Of a DNA stretch of 64,000 bases, positions 43,951-52,736 are shown piece after piece (within the stretch, counting starts at the first letter, position 1; each line of letters opens with the position of its first letter). The notes under the pieces are model-generated. The model did not search any database, was not told where the DNA came from, and saw nothing but the letters and a program-made list of their open reading frames with translations. The stretch is from Sphingobium sp. WTD-1 (lineage in GTDB: Bacteria; Pseudomonadota; Alphaproteobacteria; Sphingomonadales; Sphingomonadaceae), in assembly GCF_030128825.1 (NCBI RefSeq), contig NZ_CP119127.1, positions 2,232,001 to 2,296,000 of the forward strand, in the 5' to 3' direction. Position numbers and translations under genes: made by a program.

Positions 43951-44970
43951 TTAGCGCCAGCCCAGGGCGGGGGCGATGTGCTTCAAGATAGAATCGATCA
44001 CATGGACATTATAGGCAACGCCCAGTTGGTTCGGCACGGTCAGTAGCAGCGTGTCCGCTTCGGCGATCGCCTCGTCGGCCCGGAGCTGTTCGATCAACTG
44101 TTCCGGCTCGGCCGAATAGGAGCGGCCGAAGACGGCGCGCATGTTGTCGATCACGCCGACATGGTCGCTGCTGTCGCCCCGGCCGAAATAGTCGTGATCC
44201 TCCTGATTCATCAGCGCGAAGATCGAGCGGGATACGGAGACGCGCGGTTCGCGTGCGTGGCCGGCCGCTTTCCAGGCTTCCTTATAGGCGCGGATCTGTT
44301 GGGCTTGCTGGACGTGGAAGGGCTCCCCGCTCTCATCGGCCTTCAGGGTCGAGCTTTGCAGGTTCATGCCCATCTGGGCCGCCCAGACCGCGGTAGCGTT
44401 CGAGGCCGATCCCCACCAGATGCGGTCGCGCAGCCCGTCCGAATGGGGTTCCAGCCGCAACAGGCCGGGCGGATTGGGGAACATCGGGTTGGGGTTGGGC
44501 TGGGCAAAGCCTTCGCCGTTCAGCAGCCGCAGGAAGACTTCGGCATGGCGGCGCCCCATGTCGGCATCGCTCTGTCCTTCGGCCGGGGCATAGCCGAAAT
44601 GGCGCCAGCCATCGATCACCTGTTCGGGCGATCCCCGGCTGATGCCCAGTTGCAGGCGTCCGCCGCTGATCAGATCGGCCGCGCCCGCATCTTCGATCAT
44701 GTAGAGCGGATTTTCGTAGCGCATGTCGATGACGCCGGTGCCGATCTCGATCCGGCTGGTCTTGGCGCCGATCGCGGCGAGCAGGGGGAAGGGCGAGCCG
44801 AGCTGGCGCGCGAAATGATGGACCCGGAAATAGGCGCCGTCCGCGCCCAGTTCCTCGGCCGCGACCGCCAGATCGATCGATTGGAGCAGCACGTCGCTGG
44901 CCGAACGGGTGGCGGAATAGGGGGCCTGCGACCAATGGCCGAAGGAAAGGAAACCGATCTTCTTCATCAT
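43951..44970 (-). CDS. Luciferase-like flavin-dependent monooxygenase (LLM class)
   Basis: A 339-residue TIM-barrel enzyme. The N terminus KKIGFLSFGHWSQAPYS, RVHHFARQLGSPFPLLAAIGAKTSRIEIGTGV and GGRLQLGISRGSPEQVIDGW are typical of bacterial luciferase-like monooxygenases. It probably uses FMNH2 supplied by a separate reductase. The substrate is unknown. It converges with purN and is followed upstream by a gene-free 139 bases before the OmpA-type lipoprotein gene. Confidence 0.85.
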   Translation of the reverse strand: MMKKIGFLSFGHWSQAPYSATRSASDVLLQSIDLAVAAEELGADGAYFRVHHFARQLGSPFPLLAAIGAKTSRIEIGTGVIDMRYENPLYMIEDAGAADLISGGRLQLGISRGSPEQVIDGWRHFGYAPAEGQSDADMGRRHAEVFLRLLNGEGFAQPNPNPMFPNPPGLLRLEPHSDGLRDRIWWGSASNATAVWAAQMGMNLQSSTLKADESGEPFHVQQAQQIRAYKEAWKAAGHAREPRVSVSRSIFALMNQEDHDYFGRGDSSDHVGVIDNMRAVFGRSYSAEPEQLIEQLRADEAIAEADTLLLTVPNQLGVAYNVHVIDSILKHIAPALGWR

Positions 44971-45109
44971 AGCCCTTCCAGTTTGAACTTTGGGCTATGA
45001 GCTGGGCCTTGGCGATCCCGCCTGCAACCGCCTGATTGGAATTGGATAGTTTCCAATCTGATGTCTGGCTGTCAGGGGGCCGGGCCACCCCAGGCGGCCC
45101 GGCGCTCGA

Positions 45110-45790
45110 TCAGCTACGCACGTCGGATTCGGTGACGGGCGAGATCTTGATTTCGACGCGGCGGTTGGCGGCCTTGCCTTCCTCGGTCGCGTTCGACGCG
45201 ATCGGCTGGGTTTCGCCAAAGCCGCGGGTGGCGATGCGCGCCGACTGGACGCCATGGCTGGTCAGGTAACCGGCGACCGACTGGGCGCGGCGTTCCGACA
45301 GCGTCTGGTTATAGGCGTCCGACCCGTCGCTGTCGGTGTGACCATATACGTCGATATAGGTCTTGGGATATTGCGACAGGATAGACGAGACCTCGTCCAG
45401 CGTGGGGCGGAACTGCGGCTGGACGCTGGCGTCGTTGAAGGCGAAGGTGATGCCCGAGGGCATGCGTAGCAGCAGGTCGTCGCCCTGGCGGATCACGTCG
45501 ACGCCGCTGCCGGCGGTCTGCTGGCGCAGCTTGCGTTCCTGTTCGTCCATATAGGAGCCGATGCCGGCGCCCGCGATCGCGCCGATGCCGGCGCCCAGGA
45601 TCTTTTCGGTGCGGTCATGCCGGCCGCCGACCAGATCGCCCAGCAGATAGCCGCCGAGCGCGCCGCCGATGCCGCCGATCGCCGCCTTCGACATGCGCTT
45701 CTGCCCGGTTTCCGGGTCGGTGGTGCAGGCCGTGGTGGTCAGCATCGCGGCAAGGCCGGCGGCCATCATGATCCGGTGCGAAATCCTCAT
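45110..45790 (-). CDS. OmpA-family lipoprotein with glycine zipper
   Basis: A 226-residue lipoprotein: signal sequence with lipobox TTAC (Cys22), a glycine-zipper segment at about 38-88 (IGGIGGALGGYLLGDLVGG and AGIGAIAGAGIGS), and a C-terminal OmpA domain with IDVYGHTDSDGSDAYNQTLS, which binds peptidoglycan. The product would tether the outer membrane to the wall. The zipper part resembles YmgG/YiaD-type proteins. It is divergent from the CNNM-family gene at 45938. Confidence 0.9.
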   Translation of the reverse strand: MRISHRIMMAAGLAAMLTTTACTTDPETGQKRMSKAAIGGIGGALGGYLLGDLVGGRHDRTEKILGAGIGAIAGAGIGSYMDEQERKLRQQTAGSGVDVIRQGDDLLLRMPSGITFAFNDASVQPQFRPTLDEVSSILSQYPKTYIDVYGHTDSDGSDAYNQTLSERRAQSVAGYLTSHGVQSARIATRGFGETQPIASNATEEGKAANRRVEIKISPVTESDVRS

Positions 45791-45937
45791 TCTTCTATTC
45801 CCTTGTCCTTGGCATCCGCGTGGATGGATGCGTCCCTAATTACCCAGACGATGGATTGTTCCACAAGTGAACTGAACGGATGATGATGGGATGGTTGTGA
45901 AAACGAAAGAATAAAGGTTATAGGGGAGGGGACCACC

Positions 45938-47254
45938 ATGGCCACGATCCCCCCTCCCGCTCCGACGCCCTTCCCTTGGGTAGACCTCATCATCATCCTC
46001 GCGCTGGTCGCGCTGAACGGCGTCTTCGCGATGTCGGAGCTGGCCATCGTGTCCGCGCGCAAGCCACGGCTGCAGGCGATGGAGAAGGCCGGCAAGCGCG
46101 GCGCCAAGTCGGCGTTGCAGCTGGCGGCGGACCCCGGCAAGTTCCTGTCGACGGTGCAGATCGGCATCACCCTGATCGGCATCATTTCGGGCGCCTATTC
46201 CGGCGCCAGCCTTGGCGGGCCGACCGGCGAGCGGCTCGCGGCGCTGGGCCTGTCGCCCAATATGGCGGAAAATCTGGGCTTTGCGCTGGTCATCGGCCTC
46301 ACCACCTATGCCTCGCTGATCATCGGCGAACTGGTGCCCAAGCAGTTCGCGCTGCGCCAGCCCGAGCCGATCGCCGTGCTGGTGGCGACGCCGATGTTGT
46401 ATCTGGCCAAACTGACCGCGCCGGTGGTGTGGGTGCTCGACAAGTCGAGCAGCCTGATCTTCAAGCTGCTGGGGCTGGACCGCGAATCCGAACATCATGT
46501 CACGGTCGAGGAACTGCACCTGATCGTCGCCGAGGCGAGCCGGTCGGGCATCATTGAGGAAAGCGAGCGGGCGATCATCTCCGGCGTGGTGCGGCTGGCC
46601 GACCGGCCGGTGCGCGAGGTGATGACCCAGCGCATGGATGTCGACTGGATCGACATCAACGCCGACGAGGACACAGTACGCCTGCGGCTGCTGGAAACGC
46701 CGCATACCCGCCTGCCGGTGGGGCGCGGATCGGTGGAGGACATTATCGGCATCGTTCAGGCGCGCGACATCATGACCGCGCTGTTCCGGGGCGAGGCGCT
46801 GAATATCGAGGCGCTGCTGCGCAAGGCGGAGGTCGTGCCCGACCAGGTCGACGCGATGGATGCGCTGGAGGTGCTGCGCAAGTCCGATGTGCCGATGGTG
46901 ATGGTGCATGACGAATATGGGCATTTCGAGGGGATCGTGACCCCGGCCGACCTGCTGTCGGCGATCGCCGGCCATTTCGCGTCCGACCGCGACGTCTATG
47001 ACGAGCCCGATCTGGTCGAGCGCGAGGATGGCAGCCTGCTGGTGTCGGGGCAGATGCCGATCGACCAGCTGGCCGAGAAGATCGACATCAACCTGTCCGA
47101 GGACCGCGATTATGCGACGGTCGCGGGCCATGTGCTGTGGCTGCTCAAGCGCCTGCCCGAAGTCGGCGACTATGCCGAGGATCAGGGCTGGCGTTTCGAG
47201 ATTGTCGACATGGACGGGCGCAAGATCGACAAGCTGCTGGTCGCGCAGCTCTGA
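45938..47254 (+). CDS. CNNM/CorC-type transporter-associated protein (hemolysin family)
   Basis: A 438-residue protein with an N-terminal DUF21 transmembrane domain (four helices, residues 1-190, including ALNGVFAMSELAIVSARKPRL and GELVPKQFALRQPE), a pair of CBS domains (about 205-330) and a C-terminal CorC_HlyC domain (to 435). Such proteins bind nucleotide and are linked to magnesium and other cation transport; hemolysin is a historical name. The stop is two bases before the kinase ATG at 47257, so both genes are coupled. Confidence 0.88.
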   Translation: MATIPPPAPTPFPWVDLIIILALVALNGVFAMSELAIVSARKPRLQAMEKAGKRGAKSALQLAADPGKFLSTVQIGITLIGIISGAYSGASLGGPTGERLAALGLSPNMAENLGFALVIGLTTYASLIIGELVPKQFALRQPEPIAVLVATPMLYLAKLTAPVVWVLDKSSSLIFKLLGLDRESEHHVTVEELHLIVAEASRSGIIEESERAIISGVVRLADRPVREVMTQRMDVDWIDINADEDTVRLRLLETPHTRLPVGRGSVEDIIGIVQARDIMTALFRGEALNIEALLRKAEVVPDQVDAMDALEVLRKSDVPMVMVHDEYGHFEGIVTPADLLSAIAGHFASDRDVYDEPDLVEREDGSLLVSGQMPIDQLAEKIDINLSEDRDYATVAGHVLWLLKRLPEVGDYAEDQGWRFEIVDMDGRKIDKLLVAQL

Positions 47255-47256
47255 CC

Positions 47257-48063
47257 ATGGCGGCGTCGGCGCTCGATGCGGTCGATCGCCTGGCGCTGTG
47301 CCTGCTGGAAGAAAAGGGCGGCCTGGCCGTGCTGGGCCTGTGTGGGGCGCAGGGCAGCGGCAAGAGCACATTGGCGCAGGCGCTGCTGGCGCGCATGGGC
47401 GCGCGGGGCGTGGCGAGCGCGATCCTGTCGATCGATGATCTGTATCTGACGAAGGCCGAGCGGCAGGCGCTTGCCGGGAGCGTGCATCCGCTGCTGCGGA
47501 CGCGGGGCGTGCCGGGGACGCATGATGTCGCGATGGGCTTGCGGGTGCTGGATGCGCTGGCGGCGGGGCGGGCAGTGCGCTTGCCGCGGTTCGACAAGGC
47601 GGTGGACGATCGCTTGCCTGAAAACGCGTGGCCGGAGGCAGGGGCGGGGCTGCGGTTGTTGATCCTGGAGGGCTGGTGCGTGGGCGCGCGGGCGCAGGAG
47701 GCAGGCGCACTGGACGCTCCGGTCAATGCGCTGGAGCGGGACGAGGATGGCGACGGGCGCTGGCGGCGTTTCGTCAATGCGGCGCTGGCGGGGGACTATC
47801 AGACGCTGTTCGGGCGGATCGACGCGCTGGCGCTGCTGGCGGCGCCGGGCTTCGACGTGGTCCAGGGCTGGCGGACGCAGCAGGAGGCCGAATTGCGCGC
47901 GGCCGGCGGCGGCAGTGGGGTGATGAACGATGCGCAGGTCGCCCGCTTCATCCAGCATTATGAGCGGCTGACCCGGCATATCTTGGACGAGATGCCGGCG
48001 CGGGCCGATCTGGTCGTGGCACTGGATGCCCAGCGCGGCGTGACGGCGGTTCGCGGCCGATAG
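47257..48063 (+). CDS. P-loop kinase, D-glycerate 3-kinase-like
   Basis: A 268-residue kinase. GAQGSGKST at 30-38 is a Walker A loop, followed by SIDDLYLTKAERQALA with the family's DD(L/F)YLT motif and RGVPGTHD, LPRFDKAVDDRL, GWCVGARAQ. These are the segments of the plant and bacterial D-glycerate 3-kinase group related to phosphoribulokinase and uridine kinase. It would phosphorylate glycerate to 3-phosphoglycerate. Start by position: two bases after the upstream stop. Converges on cytochrome c gene. Confidence 0.8.
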   Translation: MAASALDAVDRLALCLLEEKGGLAVLGLCGAQGSGKSTLAQALLARMGARGVASAILSIDDLYLTKAERQALAGSVHPLLRTRGVPGTHDVAMGLRVLDALAAGRAVRLPRFDKAVDDRLPENAWPEAGAGLRLLILEGWCVGARAQEAGALDAPVNALERDEDGDGRWRRFVNAALAGDYQTLFGRIDALALLAAPGFDVVQGWRTQQEAELRAAGGGSGVMNDAQVARFIQHYERLTRHILDEMPARADLVVALDAQRGVTAVRGR

Positions 48064-48094
48064 CTCAAGCCACCGGCTGCGCCCTTCCAGAAAT

Positions 48095-48700
48095 TTACTG
48101 CGCCGCGTTCTCGGCCGGGGCCTCGGTCGCGTTGGCGGCATTGTCGCCGTCTTCGGCCGGCGCCGCATTGTCGGCGGCGGCGGGCAGGGGGAGGTTGGAC
48201 CCCTGCGTGTTGAGCCAGGCGATCAGGTTGGCGCGATCGGCCGGGTTGGAGAGGCCGGCAAAGGTCATCTTGGTGCCGGGGGCAAATTCACGCGGGCTTT
48301 TCAGCCAATGGTCGAGATTCTCGAAGCTCCATTCGCCGCCCTTGCTCTTGAGCGCTTCGGAGAAGGCGAAACCGCCCTTGCCCTGGCCGATCGCCTCGCC
48401 GACGGTGGCGTAGAGATTGGGGCCGATGCCGTTGGCGCCGCCCTGGTTGACGGTGTGACAGGCGGCGCACTTGGCGAACACCTTTTCGCCCGCCGCGACA
48501 TCCGCGCTGGCGAGCAGCGTGTTGAGGCCGGGGCCGCTGTCGCCGCCGCCTTCGCCTTCAACTTCGATGCCTTCGATGGCGTAGCCCATCTTTTCGGGCC
48601 GTTCGTCGTGGAAATATTTGGAACTGACGATCGCGCCACCCAGCGCGATGATGCCTGCAAACAACGCCCACCCTGCAACGGTGTTGAAACGATCGCCCAT
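48095..48700 (-). CDS. cycM: Membrane-anchored cytochrome c (CycM type)
   Basis: A 201-residue protein with an uncleaved N-terminal helix (WALFAGIIALGGAIVS), the heme-binding CAACH at 78-82 and Met145 in GTKMTF as the sixth ligand. An acidic/alanine-rich tail follows the cytochrome fold. CycM-type cytochromes link the bc1 complex to terminal oxidase in alphaproteobacteria. It is divergent from prephenate dehydratase with 172 bases between starts. Confidence 0.9.
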   Translation of the reverse strand: MGDRFNTVAGWALFAGIIALGGAIVSSKYFHDERPEKMGYAIEGIEVEGEGGGDSGPGLNTLLASADVAAGEKVFAKCAACHTVNQGGANGIGPNLYATVGEAIGQGKGGFAFSEALKSKGGEWSFENLDHWLKSPREFAPGTKMTFAGLSNPADRANLIAWLNTQGSNLPLPAAADNAAPAEDGDNAANATEAPAENAAQ

Positions 48701-48872
48701 CCGCAGAATTCCCTCGCATCTTTGTTATGGAGGCTGTCTTGCGCTCCCCCACTTAGGGCCTTGCCATAATGGGGCTTCCGCGATGGCGCAACCCGCCGTG
48801 GCGCTTTTCACGCCCCGCCGCCCCGCCGATGCTTGCGCGCGCTGCCCCAACTGCCTAAGCGCGCAGGCACGC

Positions 48873-49763
48873 ATGGAAAATTACCCCGCCCCCGCTCGCG
48901 CGCTGGTCGCCGACATGTCGCAAAAGGCCGCTGCCGATCCGGCGCGCGCCGTCGCCTATCAGGGCGCGCCCGGTGCCAATTCGCACCTGGCCGCGCTTGG
49001 CTACGCCCCCGATTGCGTGCCGCTGCCCAGCTTTGCGTTCGAGGATGCGATCGACGCGGTGCGGAACGGTCTTGCCGCCCGGGCGATCATTCCGATCGAG
49101 AACAGCCTGCACGGCCGCGTCGCCGACATGCATTTCCTGCTGCCCGAATCCGGGCTGCACATCGTCGACGAATATTTCCTGCGCATCCGCCACTGCCTGA
49201 TGGCGCCCGACACGGTGCCGGTGAAGAGCGCGATCAGCCATCCGCAGGCGCTGGGCCAGTGCCGCCATTATCTGCGCGAGCGCGGCATCCAGCCGGTCGC
49301 CTATGCCGACACCGCCGGCGCCGCTGCGCTGGTGGCGGAGACGCGGGCGCCGGGCGAGGGGGCGATCGCCCCCTATCTGGCCGCCGAAATCTATGGCCTG
49401 CGCCTGATCGCCGAGAATATCGAGGATAGTGACGACAATATGACCCGCTTCCTGGTGCTGGCGCGCGAGCCCAAGGCGCCGGCGGCGGGCGTCGGCCCGG
49501 TCATGACCACCTTCCTGTTCGAGGTGAAGAATATCCCGGCCGCGCTCTACAAGGCGATGGGCGGCTTTGCGACCAATGGCGTCAACATGACCAAGCTGGA
49601 AAGCTACCAGCGCGGCGCCAGCTTTGCCGCGACCGAATTCTACTGCGATATCGAAGGGATGCCGGGCGACCCGGCGGTCGACCGCGCGCTCGCCGAGCTG
49701 GAATTCCACACCAAATGGGTGCGCGTGCTGGGCAGCTACCGCCAGGCCCGCCCCCGCACCTGA
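48873..49763 (+). CDS. Prephenate dehydratase with ACT domain
   Basis: A 296-residue monofunctional enzyme for phenylalanine synthesis. The catalytic domain contains VAYQGAPGANSHLAALGY, IPIENSLHGRVADMHFLL and the threonine-arginine-phenylalanine block NMTRFLVLARE. The regulatory ACT domain follows with ALYKAMGGFATNGVNMTKLE and SYQRG, the site where phenylalanine binds. The ATG at 48873 (MENYPAPARA) fits related proteins; an upstream ATG at 48783 adding a cysteine-rich stretch is possible. Last gene before the repeat- and IS-rich island. Confidence 0.88.
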   Translation: MENYPAPARALVADMSQKAAADPARAVAYQGAPGANSHLAALGYAPDCVPLPSFAFEDAIDAVRNGLAARAIIPIENSLHGRVADMHFLLPESGLHIVDEYFLRIRHCLMAPDTVPVKSAISHPQALGQCRHYLRERGIQPVAYADTAGAAALVAETRAPGEGAIAPYLAAEIYGLRLIAENIEDSDDNMTRFLVLAREPKAPAAGVGPVMTTFLFEVKNIPAALYKAMGGFATNGVNMTKLESYQRGASFAATEFYCDIEGMPGDPAVDRALAELEFHTKWVRVLGSYRQARPRT

Positions 49764-50128
49764 TTGGTGTGCCCGGCAGAGGGCGGTTTCAGGGTCACTC
49801 CTGGGTCGCTCCAGGGTCATGGCGCGAAGTTCACAGTGTCGTGACGCGATGATATCGGCGTTTTGTGGCCTTTTCGCGCCTGAAACGCACCGCCGACGCG
49901 CCTGTTGGATCACATCCGGGTCATGGCGAAGCGACACCAGGGTCACGGTGACGCGCCTGTTGGGTTGCGGGGGTGGCGGCGTATCGGTGCGCGCGCTGGG
50001 GCGGGATCGCGGCTGGTCCATCGCTGAGGATAGATCAGAGATTGCGCGAGTAGGAAAGGGCGGGCCGATGGTCGGTAGGCAAGCGTCCGGCAGGTTTGCG
50101 GTTTTAACGGCAGGATTGGAGGCGGCGA
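49764..50128. repeat. Gene-free stretch with degenerate direct repeats
   Basis: No supported gene in 365 bases. GGGTCATGGCG occurs at 49814-49824 and 49918-49928, 104 bases apart; GACGCGCCTGTTGG occurs at 49895-49908 and 49950-49963, 55 bases apart; and GGGTCA or GGGTCG recurs about every 13-50 bases between 49794 and 49945. The pattern suggests a decayed tandem array with a unit near 52 bases. It marks the left edge of the island that carries the second IS copy. Confidence 0.5.
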
Positions 50129-50391
50129 CTAGGCGGCTTTGTAGGTCTGCAAGACAACGTGATTTTCGAGGGCGTCTGCGAAAGATCGCATCAATTCGAC
50201 GGTTCCATTCGCTACCTCATTGAGATCTTCCATGGCGATAAGTGTCTCCTCTCCATGTGCAATGGAATTTCGACGTTTGAGCAGCACTACATCAATGAAG
50301 GTCGATGCGTCGGAAAATGGCTTTGTATCCACACAGCAGATGACACAAATATCTGAAAAAACTTCGAAATTTAGGTTTGCCTTTGTGTTGA

Positions 50392-51173
50392 TTAGGCGGT
50401 GTTGACAAAAGCTTTCAGCCATAGTCGCGCGGCAGCGAGGTTGATGAAGCTCTCGAACGACAGGACGGTCTTGTCGTAGCGGGTGGCGATGCGGCGCTGC
50501 TGCTTGAGTTTGGCGAACATGCGCTCGACACGATTGCGATCCTTGTAGCGCCGGTAGTCGGGATGGGCCGGCACCTTGCGGTTGGAGCGCGGCGGGATGA
50601 CGGGCAGGATGCCTCGCATGAGCAGGTTCTCCCGGAACCTGTCGCCATCATAGCCTTTGTCGGCGAGCAGCGCCCTGGGCTTGGGCAGCGGCAGGTTCAT
50701 CAGATCGTCGGCCGCCGTATAGTCCGATGCCTCGCCGCCGGTAAGGATGAAGCCGACAGGGAGGCCCTGATTGTCACAGCGGGCGTGGATCTTGCTCGTA
50801 AAGCCGCCGCGTGATCGACCAAAAGCCTGCGCACAAGCCCCCCTTTTCCGCCCGCTGCCGAGACGTGGCCGCGAACCGTGGTGCTGTCGATCATGTGCTG
50901 CCAGTCGTCGGTGAGGCCCAGATCGACCAACGTTTGCAGCATGGCGTCCCAGACGCCTTGCTCCGCCCAGCGCCGGAACCGGACATAGACCGAGTTCCAC
51001 TTGCCATAGCGCTCGTGCATGTCGCGCCACGGGCAACCGACCCGCAGCACATGCAGCATGCCATTGAGAAAGCGCCGGTTATCGCCGGCCGGTCGGGCAT
51101 GCCTCCCACGCTCGGACGGGAGTAGCGGCCCGATCAACTCCCACTCCGCGTCCGACAAATCCCCTCGATCCAT
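50392..51173 (-). CDS. IS5-family transposase, two frames joined by -1 frameshift (copy 2)
   Basis: Identical in translation to the transposase at 20971-21752. First frame 51173-50700, second frame entered by -1 slippage at the poly-A/G run near 50838-50847. The stop codon of the second frame is TAA, made of the target TA plus one flanking base; at copy 1 the same position reads TAG. Aspartates in MIDSTTVRGH and LADKGYDGD and the glutamate in RNRVERMF form the DDE triad, so the enzyme should be active. Confidence 0.85.
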
Positions 51174-51243
51174 GACCGCTCCCCAAAGAGCAGCCTTGAA
51201 TCAGAACACGCACCGATTGGGAATCCCTTTTGTCAACGCCGCC
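50395..51243 (-). mobile_element. IS5-family (IS427-like) insertion sequence, copy 2
   Basis: 849 bp, the same length and ends as copy 1 but in opposite orientation, flanked by TA at 50393-50394 and 51244-51245. It lies inside the HEPN-like gene. The two copies, 28.6 kb apart on inner edges, are long enough to recombine and invert the intervening DNA. Confidence 0.9.
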
Positions 51244-51623
51244 TAGGTCTTCGTTGACACGGTTGAACCGTCGGTCGGAAGAGGTAAGTATCTCTTCGAC
51301 TAAGGTGCATCGTTCGGCAATGCTCAGCTTTCCACCGTTGGTGTACGCAAGTTTGGGAAGGAAATAATTTTTGAAAAATTGAGGGCCGAGCTGGCTATAT
51401 GGGAATTTCCGCAACGCGATATGTTCGAGATATTTTTTTGCAGTGAAGCGAACATATCCTTCCCAATGGGCATAGCAGATGGTGACAAGTGCTCTTAATA
51501 GCACTCGCCGTACCCCGCTGTCCCCTTGGCGTATTGCTGCCTTGAGATCGGAAATCTCCTTCATCCGCCAATTACGATCTTCAGTGATCTGGGCCGAAAA
51601 ATCGGCTTCCGAATATGGTTTGC

Positions 51624-52736
51624 TCACGGCATGAACCACGCTTCACCAAACGGAACCGTTCGTTGAATGCGAACAGTACCGCGTAGTCCCGGTGATGTGA
51701 AAGATGCCACATTAGGCTGTTCCCAGAAGGTCTCGATCTTTTGTTTCACAAAATCTTTGGCGGCCTGATCTCCGAGCGCCTGAATGGCTGCAAGATTCTT
51801 AGCGACGCCAACAGCGATTGCTTCGAGACCAACTAAGCCAACTCTACCGGTGTGTTGGCCGTTTTCAAAACGCCGAAGTGCATTGCCTGCCGCTATCTCG
51901 TGCAACAGGCCAAAGGTGCTATTAATTAAATTCACCGCTTGAGCAGCATCGCCCTCTCTCGCAAGGGTAACGGCACTCTCATCGATATACTCTTCGACGT
52001 CTAATCGGCCATCGTAAGGTACAAGTGTATGAGCGAGGAACCGCATCGCAAGTTCCATATGTCGTTGTTTTTCTTGTTGATCATCGCTCAATGAAATAAC
52101 TGCTTGAAATGAAGCTTGTTCAGCTGCCATCTTAATGGCGCGATAGTATACGCCATTTACCATAAGAACAACGCAATTGCGAAGTTCTTGAGCATTCGCT
52201 TGGGTTCCGCCTGCGTTTAGACGTTGAAACAGATCGTACTTCGTTTGATCATCGCTTGGACGTTTCAATATTTCAACTGCGATCCTGCTTCGGCGAATTG
52301 CAAGTTGCAGGCTTTTGTCGATGCTAGACTGATCGACTTCCGGAACATCCTCGATCCGGTCTGATTTTTGCCAAACCGCATTATGCAATGAGGGCAGGTA
52401 CTTTGTGGCCTCAAGGATCGACGGCGGGCGTAGCCCGCCACCTTCGCGCAAACGCCCCATAAATTCCAAAATGGTTGAAATTCTTTGTAGGCCGTCGATC
52501 AGCTCCCAGGTGCCATCCTCTTTTTCAAAGACAAAAATGGATGGAATCGGAATTCCTAGCAGTAGAGATTCAATTAATTTCGATTTCTGACCAATCTCCC
52601 ATCGGAATAGTCGCTGAAATTCTGGATCTATTGTTATTTCTTCATCTTCATACATCGTAACAATTTCGCCGATAGACATTTGATAGGCGTCGGTCTTCAC
52701 TAAACGCTGTGCCTGCTCAATTTCATTCAGAAGCAT
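51624..52736 (-). CDS. DUF262 (ParB/Srx-fold) protein
   Basis: A 370-residue protein. The N-terminal DUF262 domain has PEFQRLFRW at 38-46 and IDGLQRIST with Asp81, Gln84 and Arg85, the DGxQR motif of the ParB-like nucleotide-binding or nuclease fold, followed by LFQRLNAGGTQANAQELRN. A helical C-terminal region completes it. DUF262 is the N-terminal half of GmrSD type IV restriction enzymes and occurs in many predicted defence genes. GC content is clearly lower than the neighbours, suggesting transfer. It overlaps the HEPN-like gene downstream by 4 to 16 bases, so both were translated together. Confidence 0.85.
   Translation of the reverse strand: MLLNEIEQAQRLVKTDAYQMSIGEIVTMYEDEEITIDPEFQRLFRWEIGQKSKLIESLLLGIPIPSIFVFEKEDGTWELIDGLQRISTILEFMGRLREGGGLRPPSILEATKYLPSLHNAVWQKSDRIEDVPEVDQSSIDKSLQLAIRRSRIAVEILKRPSDDQTKYDLFQRLNAGGTQANAQELRNCVVLMVNGVYYRAIKMAAEQASFQAVISLSDDQQEKQRHMELAMRFLAHTLVPYDGRLDVEEYIDESAVTLAREGDAAQAVNLINSTFGLLHEIAAGNALRRFENGQHTGRVGLVGLEAIAVGVAKNLAAIQALGDQAAKDFVKQKIETFWEQPNVASFTSPGLRGTVRIQRTVPFGEAWFMP

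Larger units (their letters stand above)
50129..51639 (-). pseudogene. HEPN-family protein (MAE_28990/MAE_18760-like) split by an IS element
   Basis: The minus-strand frame from 51639 (GTG; a second GTG at 51627 overlaps the upstream stop as GTGA) reads through RNWRMKEISDLKAAIRQGD and YAHWEGYVRFTAKKYLEHI to ...NEDL, where the IS interrupts it. After removal of 50395-51243 and one TA, the frame continues INTKANLNFEVFSD... to KRRNSIAHGEE and stops at 50129: 219 codons in all. RNSIAH (Arg173 to His178) is the HEPN RxxxxH catalytic motif. As it stands the N-terminal fragment is fused to 54 IS-encoded residues and lacks this motif. HEPN proteins of this type are predicted RNases. Confidence 0.8.

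Noticed and set aside
49764..50128. CRISPR array in the repeat-containing stretch
   Set aside because: Repeats are too short, irregular and divergent, spacing is uneven, and no cas gene is near.
50159..50405. Small plus-strand frames within the HEPN C-terminal fragment
   Set aside because: Antisense to the frame that rejoins with the upstream HEPN fragment.
51079..51639. 186-codon frame as an intact hypothetical gene
   Set aside because: Its last 54 codons are IS sequence read through the insertion; it is a truncated HEPN gene.
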